Below the pieces are notes generated by a model, which saw nothing but the letters and a program-made list of their open reading frames with translations, was not told the origin of the DNA and did no database searches. Position numbers and translations under genes: made by a program. This document shows positions 6,562 to 13,484 of a stretch of DNA of 20,901 bases, one piece after another. Each line of letters begins with the position of its first letter. Position 1 is the first letter of the stretch. Source of the DNA: Deltaproteobacteria bacterium (GTDB lineage: Bacteria > Desulfobacterota > Desulfobacteria > Desulfobacterales > SURF-7); the NCBI GenBank assembly GCA_019307665.1, contig JAFDJC010000023.1, positions 1 to 20,901 on the forward strand, read 5' to 3'.

Positions 6562-7719
6562 ATGAAGCAGGAAGTAATTGAAAAACTTGACGGCTATGAT
6601 GAGATCATCGAAAGTATTGAATATGCAAGAAAAGACGGTTCGGATTTTTCTACTGAAAAAGAAAAAGTCGCGGCATACATTGAAATACTTCATCCCGGCA
6701 GACTGAACCTTCATGTAAAAAAAATTGTCCCTGAAACACATACGACTAAAACACTTCGCCTGGCGGCCCAAGGTCGTGATCTGCCGCCTTTTCAGGCCGG
6801 ACAATATATCACACTCTATTTTGATATAAACAAAATAAAAACAAGCCGCCCATACAGCATATCCTCATCCCCTAACCAGACTGAATACTACGACATCACT
6901 GTCCGAAGGGTAGAAAACGGCCTGGTATCAAACTTTCTTCTTGATGACATCAAGGAAGGAGATGTGATAGAAAGTTCCGGCCCTTTCGGAACATTTCACT
7001 ACAACCCGATCATTCATGATAAAACCATGGTATGCCTTGCCGGCGGCAGCGGCATTACACCATTCATGAGTATGATACATGATATCGTCGAAAGGGACCT
7101 GGATCGTAACCTGTATCTCTTTTACGGCAATAAAACTCTAGATGATGTCATTATGCACGATCAGCTGACTCGAATATCGAATCAGCACAACCGTATAAAT
7201 TATATACCTGTTATCGAAAATCCAGCAGATTCATATACCGGGAAAACCGGATTCATTACATCAAAACTGATCAAAGACGAACTGGTGGATATAAATAAGA
7301 AAAGCTTTTTCATCTGCGGCCCCCAGGCCATGTATAATTTTTGCCTGCCCGAACTCCACAAGCTGGGTGTTTCTGAAAAAAAAATAAGAAAAGAAATGTA
7401 TGGGGCGCCGCTCAATATATGGGAATATCCGGGATGGCCGCCTCAAATAACAAAAGATGATGTTTTTACAGTAAAAATTAATGGGGGCATCGATATTGAA
7501 TTGCCGGCCTGTCGGCCCCTCCTTGAGACACTTGAACAAAACAGGATTACTATCCACGCATTATGCCGTTCCGGAGAATGCAGCATGTGCCGGGTTAAAG
7601 TATTATCCGGTAAAGTGTTCCAGCCTGCTGACGTTCCTGTGCGGGCATCTGACAGGCAATTTGGATATGTACATTCATGCATGTCTTATCCGATTGAAAA
7701 TCTTGAAATTATGCTGTGA
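6562..7719 (+). CDS. FAD/NAD(P)-binding reductase with C-terminal [2Fe-2S] ferredoxin domain
   Basis: This 385-residue electron-transfer flavoprotein belongs to the ferredoxin-NADP reductase / oxygenase-reductase class. After an unusual acidic-helical N-terminal extension (residues 1-45) comes the FAD domain with RPYSIS at 96-101 and GPFGTF at 140-145. The NAD(P) domain follows, with GGSGITP at 161-167 and ICGPQAM at 251-257. The C-terminal plant-type ferredoxin domain has cluster ligands Cys335, Cys340, Cys343 and Cys373 (CX4CX2CX29C), all present. The start at 6562 has AGGAG about 8 bases upstream. It lies 13 bases after the CrtI-like gene and is probably in the same operon. The expected role is to pass electrons from NAD(P)H through FAD and the cluster to a partner enzyme, most simply the upstream flavoprotein. 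That pairing is inferred from adjacency. No oxygenase gene is nearby. Confidence 0.85.
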   Translation: MKQEVIEKLDGYDEIIESIEYARKDGSDFSTEKEKVAAYIEILHPGRLNLHVKKIVPETHTTKTLRLAAQGRDLPPFQAGQYITLYFDINKIKTSRPYSISSSPNQTEYYDITVRRVENGLVSNFLLDDIKEGDVIESSGPFGTFHYNPIIHDKTMVCLAGGSGITPFMSMIHDIVERDLDRNLYLFYGNKTLDDVIMHDQLTRISNQHNRINYIPVIENPADSYTGKTGFITSKLIKDELVDINKKSFFICGPQAMYNFCLPELHKLGVSEKKIRKEMYGAPLNIWEYPGWPPQITKDDVFTVKINGGIDIELPACRPLLETLEQNRITIHALCRSGECSMCRVKVLSGKVFQPADVPVRASDRQFGYVHSCMSYPIENLEIML

Positions 7720-7743
7720 TTAAATCGTTTTATTGTAATTGAT

Positions 7744-8043
7744 TCAGCTTCTTATAAGCCGTAACGGCGGAAATATCTGTTTTCCTTCAGGCTTGCATTT
7801 GCGATAGATATCAAACCTGTAACCATTATGTAATATAGCAAACAAATGACCGTCAATCTTGCCGGTAATTCTATCTATTGCAGGTTTCCAGAGCTCTCCG
7901 TAATATTGGATAAGAATATTGATCCCGACTTCACTGCCGTTTTCATTTTTAACTGCGTATTCAGTGTGAAATGTATATTCTGATGGCAATCCGTTCTCTA
8001 AATCAGTCTTTTTTTGCTCTCTACTTAACCCCGGCTCAATCAT
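7744..8043 (-). CDS. Hypothetical 99-residue protein
   Basis: I do not recognise this protein. It is soluble, with no signal sequence, no hydrophobic helix and no Cys-rich motif. The centre (GINILIQYYGELWKPAID...) alternates like beta strands. The C-terminal third (GHLFAILHNGYRFDIYRKC) is also strand-like and ends in a basic tail. Support for a real gene is an ATG at 8043 preceded by GGAGG at 4 bases, an independent position convergent with the reductase gene (25 bases between stops), and natural amino-acid composition. It appears monocistronic. A small beta-barrel or regulatory protein is possible, but nothing in the sequence establishes this. Confidence 0.6.
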   Translation of the reverse strand: MIEPGLSREQKKTDLENGLPSEYTFHTEYAVKNENGSEVGINILIQYYGELWKPAIDRITGKIDGHLFAILHNGYRFDIYRKCKPEGKQIFPPLRLIRS

Positions 8044-8219
8044 TGCGCCTCCGAATAAAATTAAAATTTAACTTTTTCACCTGTTGCCCGCCACAAACAT
8101 AAACAGTGTTAACGCATGACACGTATGTTTATAGCAACTAACGTGCCAGCACCCGCTATTTATTATTATTATGAATTATCAATGGATTAAATAAAGAGAA
8201 AACTCCAATGAATGCCCGA

Positions 8220-8261
8220 TTATGAAATAAAATCCATAGTCATTGTGAAATAAAGTACATA
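8220..8261. repeat. Imperfect 19-base direct repeat, possible operator
   Basis: TTATGAAATAAAATCCATA (8220-8238) and TTGTGAAATAAAGTACATA (8243-8261) match at 16 of 19 positions. They start 23 bases apart, about two helical turns, and lie about 100 bases upstream of the putative -35 of the KamA-like gene. The spacing suits a pair of activator sites, but the AT-rich context makes chance similarity possible. Confidence 0.35.
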
Positions 8262-8362
8262 CCCCAAAAAATATACTCCGAAAACAATCACTACACCATC
8301 GCTACAAATGATCAATTCACTTCTCACCACAATGCCTCACCCTTTAAACGCGCTCTCAATTA

Positions 8363-8391
8363 TTGACACCTATAATGCTTTGGCATATTAG
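8363..8391 (+). promoter_or_regulatory. Putative sigma70 promoter of the KamA-like gene
   Basis: A perfect TTGACA (8363-8368) and TATTAG (8386-8391, 4 of 6 matches) are separated by the optimal 17 bases. Transcription would start near 8398, giving a leader of about 55 bases before the ATG at 8452. Confidence 0.55.
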
Positions 8392-8451
8392 ACAGGATGC
8401 TGAAATATCGATTTTGAGAAAAAATCACCTTTAAAAAAAGTAAAAGCCGGA

Positions 8452-10911
8452 ATGTGTTCAAAAAGCCATGCCAAAAAATCAACACATGAAAATAGAAAAA
8501 TGAGGGCCAACGTCAGCCTGAAAATACTCGTCCATAGTATGATTGATTTCCTTGAGCGTTTTGGAGACCCGTTCCTTATGGGAAAAGAATTCTATTCTGT
8601 TATTGGGCAGGGTGATGGTAAAAAAAAATTATACTGTCTGCTTGAGGCTGTGGGATATCAAAATGATCCGGAAAGTTTTTTTAATGAACTTTTAAGGAAG
8701 CTTTCAAAAACCGGTAGAAAAAAAATTGCCATTAACAATCTGGTCATGCCTCATCTTCTTTTGGTATCAGTTCTTGAAAAAATCATGCCCGGCAATGGGC
8801 TTATTTCAATCAAAAACACCGATAACCTGGAAAAAGCGATAAATGCCAATATACCTGAAAATACGCGAAAGGACTTGCAGAAGGTCATTGAAACATATCC
8901 GGTCAGGCTGTCTATGCACATTATTCGACAGGCTGCAGTGTCTAATAATGTCGCAAGCCAGTATTTGCCATTTGTCGAAGAACTCGACGCTGTGGGGCAT
9001 ATAGATACCTGGGTCGGACAGTTCCAAAAAGGAATTCTGGAGCAGATGTACCAAAACAGGGTTGTTTTTCTTTTAAACATGAGCTGTCCTGTCTACTGCA
9101 GATTCTGTTTTCGAAAACATAAGGATTCCCGAAAAGCACCTAATCCATCGACAGATGATGTAAAAGCAGCCGTGGAACATGTAAGGAAAGCACCATCCGT
9201 CAAGGAGGTCCTTATTACCGGAGGCGATCCTTTTTTAAGCCGCGAAAACTTGGAATGTGCAATAGACGGTCTTATGAAGGTTCCACATGTTCAGACCCTG
9301 CGGCTTGCCACTCGTTCCATCGCATATTATCCATATCTTTTTTTGGCTGATGACTCAGCCTGCCTGAGGTATCTAAAGCAAAAAAACCTTGCGCTTCAGG
9401 ATAACGGAAAATGCATGGAGGTTGCCACACACTTTATTCATCCCGACGAAATATCACCTGAAAGCATTGAAATTATTTTAAATCTAAGAAAAAATGGAAT
9501 TAACGTCTATGTCCAGACGCCTATTTTAAAAAATTGTAATGACAAGGGGCTTGAATTGATCAGACTGTTCCGCCTTTTAAGGGGTGCTGGTGCTGAACTT
9601 CACTATATCTTTACACCCTGCAGTCCTATTCATGGAAACAGCATTTATCGGACGTCAATTTCAAAAGGAATGTCCATCGCCGGATACCTGCGGGCACATC
9701 TATCCGACCGTGCGATACCAAAGATTTCCACGGCAACGCCCATCGGAAAAGTGGAGTGGCATACAAGCGGTTGGGCAGTGGAGCAGGATAAGGACAATAA
9801 AAATTTTATATGGATCAGAACATCTTATACGCCCGGTTATTTTAATGCATTCGCACCGCTTGCCAACGAACTTGAAAATATCAGGATTAATAAAGAGGGA
9901 ACAATTGATATTCGGTTCATGGCAACAATCGGTGATGACGCTCTATTCCTGGGTTCAATGCCCCCAAGACCTTTTCCCAAAAAAAACATAAATATCCGGA
10001 ATAAGCTGGAAGAATTGAAATCAGTCATACTAAATCACCCATCGAAGCGGCACTCGATTGTTGAAACCGGGTTAAAAACTCTCTCCCGCCTCCATGAGAC
10101 ACGGGTTGAAATCAATGCAGAAGCAGGAGAAGAAGAACTTGATTATATCCAAAAAGATGACAGGATTACCGATGTCGTAATTTTATTAAAAAAAAATGAC
10201 GTTGAATCTATTTTAGAGATCAGCAGTATCATAAAAAAACTTTACAATATCCGGCATGTAAACGCTGTGCGGCTGCGCAGCATGAAACATAATTATACAC
10301 CTACAATTTACACACCTGCTGTAATCAACAAACTCGGGACCCTCAATAAGCTAACCATCGTAAACCCACAAAGAATTGAGATAGAAACCCAGTTTCTTAC
10401 GGCTGATGAAATCAAACCGGAACATAGAGAGCTTACCAGAAGTTTGAACAACAGAGGCATAACCGTTTACAATAATACGCCTCTTTTGGGAGGAATAAAC
10501 GATTCTCCTGATGAAATACAGAACCTCGCCTTTTTATTAAGACAGGCAGGGGTTGAATTTCATCATCTTTATGTCTCCGGACTGACGATTCAAAACAAGT
10601 GGAATAAAAACCACCCTGTTGACATGTTTGATATCATCGACATTGCTGCACGAATCAGAAGAGATGGGAGCGGCAGAGAGATTCCTCGATATATGATCCG
10701 CACATTCCTTGGCGAAGCGGATTATGGCCTAACATCATCTTTTATTAATAACGACGGACAGATATCAGTGAAACTCCCTTGCTACGACATGGCTTATTTT
10801 AAAAGTATGAACCCTGATTTTTCATGGCCTGAAAACGTCACAACAGACAAAAATGAAAAACCGATCATCCCGGTTTCAGGGTTGATACAATCCATCAGTT
10901 TTCCGATTTAA
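8452..10911 (+). CDS. KamA-family (lysine 2,3-aminomutase-like) radical SAM protein with a degenerate second barrel
   Basis: This 819-residue protein is about twice the length of a normal KamA (roughly 400). Residues 140-440 form a KamA-type radical SAM barrel: cluster motif CX3CX2C at Cys212/216/219 (CPVYCRFC), SAM-binding GGDP at 257-260, NCND at 361-364 and Lys433 in TPIGK as candidate PLP lysine. In lysine 2,3-aminomutase an Asp just before the PLP-lysine loop helps bind substrate. It is not evident here, so the substrate is unassigned. Residues 441-510 add a strand-rich extension. Residues 570-760 repeat the barrel: ITDVVILLKKND matches VKEVLITGGDPF, and NNTPLLGGIND matches VQTPILKNCND. 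This copy has no CX3CX2C and no GGD. The ATG at 8452 has a weak ribosome site; Met17 (8500) is an alternative. It is monocistronic and converges on the MBL gene. Likely PLP- and SAM-dependent amino acid chemistry; exact reaction unknown. Confidence 0.8.
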   Translation: MCSKSHAKKSTHENRKMRANVSLKILVHSMIDFLERFGDPFLMGKEFYSVIGQGDGKKKLYCLLEAVGYQNDPESFFNELLRKLSKTGRKKIAINNLVMPHLLLVSVLEKIMPGNGLISIKNTDNLEKAINANIPENTRKDLQKVIETYPVRLSMHIIRQAAVSNNVASQYLPFVEELDAVGHIDTWVGQFQKGILEQMYQNRVVFLLNMSCPVYCRFCFRKHKDSRKAPNPSTDDVKAAVEHVRKAPSVKEVLITGGDPFLSRENLECAIDGLMKVPHVQTLRLATRSIAYYPYLFLADDSACLRYLKQKNLALQDNGKCMEVATHFIHPDEISPESIEIILNLRKNGINVYVQTPILKNCNDKGLELIRLFRLLRGAGAELHYIFTPCSPIHGNSIYRTSISKGMSIAGYLRAHLSDRAIPKISTATPIGKVEWHTSGWAVEQDKDNKNFIWIRTSYTPGYFNAFAPLANELENIRINKEGTIDIRFMATIGDDALFLGSMPPRPFPKKNINIRNKLEELKSVILNHPSKRHSIVETGLKTLSRLHETRVEINAEAGEEELDYIQKDDRITDVVILLKKNDVESILEISSIIKKLYNIRHVNAVRLRSMKHNYTPTIYTPAVINKLGTLNKLTIVNPQRIEIETQFLTADEIKPEHRELTRSLNNRGITVYNNTPLLGGINDSPDEIQNLAFLLRQAGVEFHHLYVSGLTIQNKWNKNHPVDMFDIIDIAARIRRDGSGREIPRYMIRTFLGEADYGLTSSFINNDGQISVKLPCYDMAYFKSMNPDFSWPENVTTDKNEKPIIPVSGLIQSISFPI

Positions 10912-10942
10912 TAAAAAAATAATTTTGTTAGGATTTTCCCTT

Positions 10943-11734
10943 TTATGACGCTACAATTAGTTTCGTATGTGAGTTGGTTTCAAGGGCTTTGTTGACAGTG
11001 CTTGATGCTTTTTCAGGCGTATTGTTTATTTCAGAGAGATGAGCGAGAATCACGTGAGTTAACCCATCGTGTTTTATTTCTTCAAGAAGTTTTTTTGTAT
11101 CTTCATTTGACAGATGGCCTGTTCTGCTTGTTATCCGCTGCTTCAGCGGCCAGGGATAAGGTCCTTCCTCAAGCATTACAGGATCATGATTCGCTTCAAG
11201 AACCAGTATATTGCACCCCTTAAGATGTTCCCTTACAACAGATGTAGAAAGTCCGAGATCTGTTGCAATGCCGATTTTAAGGCCGTTCTGCTTTATCGTA
11301 AAACAGGCCGGATCTTTTGCATCATGTGAAACAGAAAACGGGTGTATGTCAAGTTTCCCGATTGTAAATCGTTTTCCACATTCAAAAAGGTATTTTGAAT
11401 GAAGTTTTCCCAACTGTTTTGAAGCAGTTGTTAACGTTTTGGTACTGATATAGACTGGCAGCTTATAACGCCTTGACAGTACTCCAACACCGAGAATGTG
11501 ATCTGAATGCTCATGGGATACAAGAATCGCGTCAAGATTTTCAGGCGCGAACCCCACCGACTCCAGCCTTTGTTCGATTTGTTTTCCTGAAAGGCCGGCA
11601 TCTACAAGTATTGAAGTCGAAGCATCTGATATGAGGATGGCATTTCCCTTGCTGCTGCTTGCAAGAACTGAAAGGTAAAGGTTTCCCTTTTTAATGTTTT
11701 GGTGGTCTTTGTCGATGAGTATACAGGCTTCCAT
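10943..11734 (-). CDS. YycJ/WalJ-like MBL-fold metallo-hydrolase
   Basis: This 263-residue metallo-beta-lactamase-fold protein starts after a short N-terminal extension with the characteristic SVLASSSKGNA strand. The metal-binding HxHxDH is at residues 74-79 (SHEHSDH). A SVSHDA motif, an ATDLG motif, LVLEANHD and the late ILAHLSEINN follow, the set seen in the YycJ/WalJ family. Members are thought to act as nucleases or phosphodiesterases, with a proposed exonuclease role in DNA repair. The exact substrate here is not shown. The ATG at 11734 lacks a strong ribosome site and lies 13 bases after the dut stop, so translation is probably coupled. A start nearer GNLYLSVL would fit the family's usual length better, but no good codon with a ribosome site is evident. 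It is the last gene of the minus-strand block. Confidence 0.85.
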   Translation of the reverse strand: MEACILIDKDHQNIKKGNLYLSVLASSSKGNAILISDASTSILVDAGLSGKQIEQRLESVGFAPENLDAILVSHEHSDHILGVGVLSRRYKLPVYISTKTLTTASKQLGKLHSKYLFECGKRFTIGKLDIHPFSVSHDAKDPACFTIKQNGLKIGIATDLGLSTSVVREHLKGCNILVLEANHDPVMLEEGPYPWPLKQRITSRTGHLSNEDTKKLLEEIKHDGLTHVILAHLSEINNTPEKASSTVNKALETNSHTKLIVAS

Positions 11735-11747
11735 GTTGACAGGCTAT

Positions 11748-12209
11748 TTAAATCCCGGTATGGCCGAACCCGCCTTGGCCCCGTTGGGTTTCATTCAGTT
11801 CTTCCACAATAACCGGTTTAAGTTGATAGACTCTTTGAATCACCATCTGGGCTATTCTGTCTCCCCGCCGAAATGTATAGGGCTTATTCCCGAGGTTGAT
11901 GACGGCGATTTTTACTTCTCCCCTGTAGTCGGAATCTATTGTTCCGGGTGAGTTAATAAGGCCGATACCATGTTTTGAAGCAAGTCCGCTCCTTGGGCGA
12001 ATTTGTGCTTCAAATCCTTCAGGAATTGCAATGGCAAAACCTGTAGGAATAAGAGAGATTCTGCCGTGTTCAAGTGTCAGATCATTTTCAAGGGCAGCAC
12101 AAAGGTCCATCCCTGAAGAATGTTTGGTCATATAAGAGGGTAAAGGAATGTCTTCATCGGCATCAGGCCGGAGTCTAAGAAATTTTAACAGGGGTTGTTG
12201 TTGGTCCAT
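11748..12209 (-). CDS. dut: Deoxyuridine 5'-triphosphate nucleotidohydrolase (dUTPase)
   Basis: This is a 153-residue trimeric-type dUTPase, which hydrolyses dUTP to dUMP and pyrophosphate, keeping uracil out of DNA and supplying dTMP synthesis. All five family motifs are present: SGMDLCA (32-38), RPRSGLA (71-77), GLINSPGTIDSDYRGE (83-98, with the catalytic Asp region and Tyr95), RRGDRIAQ (114-121) and the C-terminal flap RGQGGFGHTG (143-152). The flap has His where Ser is most common. Length is normal. The ATG at 12209 comes 3 bases after the stop of the M16 peptidase gene, so translation is likely coupled. No independent promoter is visible. Confidence 0.95.
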   Translation of the reverse strand: MDQQQPLLKFLRLRPDADEDIPLPSYMTKHSSGMDLCAALENDLTLEHGRISLIPTGFAIAIPEGFEAQIRPRSGLASKHGIGLINSPGTIDSDYRGEVKIAVINLGNKPYTFRRGDRIAQMVIQRVYQLKPVIVEELNETQRGQGGFGHTGI

Positions 12210-12212
12210 TTT

Positions 12213-13484
12213 TTAATTAAAGCTGTTTAAAAGGTTTTCAAACGGTTCCTTATCGGCAATCGGCCCAAGCAGAGAAATAGCCGGTTTTATGCTGTCAAGA
12301 AGCATGCCGGCCAGATTAAGAATGTCGTTTTCGGTTACAGATTCGATTGAAGCAATTATTTTTTCAAGAGATATCTGGTGGTTAAAATATATTTCATTCT
12401 GTGCCAGCCTGACCATCTGGTTATCTGTACTTTCAGAGGAAAGAAGGATTCCTCCCTTAATAAACTCTTTGGCATCCTGCAATTCAGAGGCATCAACCGA
12501 ATTTTTTTTAAGTTTCTTAAGTTCATTCAATAATATTTCAGTTGCTTCGGAAGCTTTTGCCGGAGAAACGCCGGCATAGACACCGAACATGCCGGTGTCT
12601 GCATGCGAAGATATAAATGAATAAACTGAATAGGCAAGCCCTCTACGTTCGCGAATTTCCTGAAACAATCTTGAACTCATGTTGCCGCCTAAAATTGTAT
12701 TCATAACTGAAAGTGCATATCTGTCAGGGCTCGTTGTGCTGAGCCCTTGGCACCCGATACCGATATGAACCTGTTCCAGCTTTCTCTCCGTCACCATTGT
12801 CCTGGAATTCGCTCTTGGAGTATGTCGCTCAGGAAGACCATTGCTTCGCTTAACTGTTTTAAATGCCGGTCCTACAAGGTCCACAATACGGTCATGCTCA
12901 ACATTTCCGGCAATTGAAATTATGATTTGGTCAGGTTGATAAAAGCGATGAAAGAAATCTTTTATCATCTTTGAATCAAAACTTATGACGTTTTCTCGTG
13001 AACCAAGTATAGAACGTCCTAGAGGATTGTCCCCCCAGAAATTTTTTCCGATGATGGTATGAATATAATCTTCGGGGCTATCTTCAGTCATTCCAATTTC
13101 TTGAAGGATAACAGGACGTTCTTTTTCAACTTCCTCGGGATCGAATCTGGAGTTAAGGAAAATGTCAGAGAGTATCTCAACCATTGTTTCAAGATGCGCA
13201 TCGATTACTTTTGCATAATAACATGTAATCTCCATGGATGTAAAAGCGTTTGTATGGCCTCCAATGGCATCGAACTCTTTTGCGATCTGATACGCCGTCC
13301 TTTTTTCCGTCCCCTTAAAGATCATATGTTCAATAAAATGAGACAGGCCGTTTTGGTCAGGGAATTCATCTCGCGCACCTGCATTAACCCAGACACCCAT
13401 AGATATCGAACGGGCATAATCGATCTTTTTTGTCAGAATTCTGATGCCGTTATCGAGTATGGTTTTATTTGTCTTTTGGGCCAT
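12213..13484 (-). CDS. M16-family zinc peptidase (processing-peptidase-like)
   Basis: This 423-residue pitrilysin/insulinase-family protein resembles the catalytic subunit of mitochondrial processing peptidase and its bacterial relatives. The inverted zinc motif HxxEH is at His49-Phe-Ile-Glu52-His53. The third ligand, Glu129, lies 76 residues after His53, exactly the classic HxxEH-X76-E spacing. The Gly-rich GGNMSSRLFQEIRERRGLAYSVYS segment, cut by chance-free spacing in the second half, marks the M16 C-domain. There is no signal peptide, so it is probably cytoplasmic. The ATG at 13484 overlaps the 3' end of pnp by 20 bases, and its stop is 3 bases from the dut start. The pnp-M16-dut order is common in bacteria. 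The natural substrate is unknown. Confidence 0.92.
   Translation of the reverse strand: MAQKTNKTILDNGIRILTKKIDYARSISMGVWVNAGARDEFPDQNGLSHFIEHMIFKGTEKRTAYQIAKEFDAIGGHTNAFTSMEITCYYAKVIDAHLETMVEILSDIFLNSRFDPEEVEKERPVILQEIGMTEDSPEDYIHTIIGKNFWGDNPLGRSILGSRENVISFDSKMIKDFFHRFYQPDQIIISIAGNVEHDRIVDLVGPAFKTVKRSNGLPERHTPRANSRTMVTERKLEQVHIGIGCQGLSTTSPDRYALSVMNTILGGNMSSRLFQEIRERRGLAYSVYSFISSHADTGMFGVYAGVSPAKASEATEILLNELKKLKKNSVDASELQDAKEFIKGGILLSSESTDNQMVRLAQNEIYFNHQISLEKIIASIESVTENDILNLAGMLLDSIKPAISLLGPIADKEPFENLLNSFN

Larger units (their letters stand above)
8044..8451. other. Divergent intergenic region between the 99-aa gene and the KamA-like gene
   Basis: This 408-base AT-rich region has no open frame worth calling. 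It contains a short TTA microsatellite near 8162-8175, an imperfect 19-base direct repeat with 23-base period (8220-8261), and a sigma70-like promoter for the downstream radical SAM gene (8363-8391). The left end should hold the minus-strand promoter for the hypothetical gene, but no good boxes stand out. No RNA gene was recognised. Confidence 0.6.

Noticed and set aside
8371..8376. Perfect TATAAT as the -10 box of the KamA-like gene
   Set aside because: It lies only two bases after TTGACA and has no -35 at the right distance upstream; TATTAG at 17-base spacing fits better.
8452..10911. Assignment as a true lysine 2,3-aminomutase or as EpmB
   Set aside because: The protein is twice the usual length, has a degenerate second barrel and lacks a clear substrate Asp before the PLP loop; only family level is supported.
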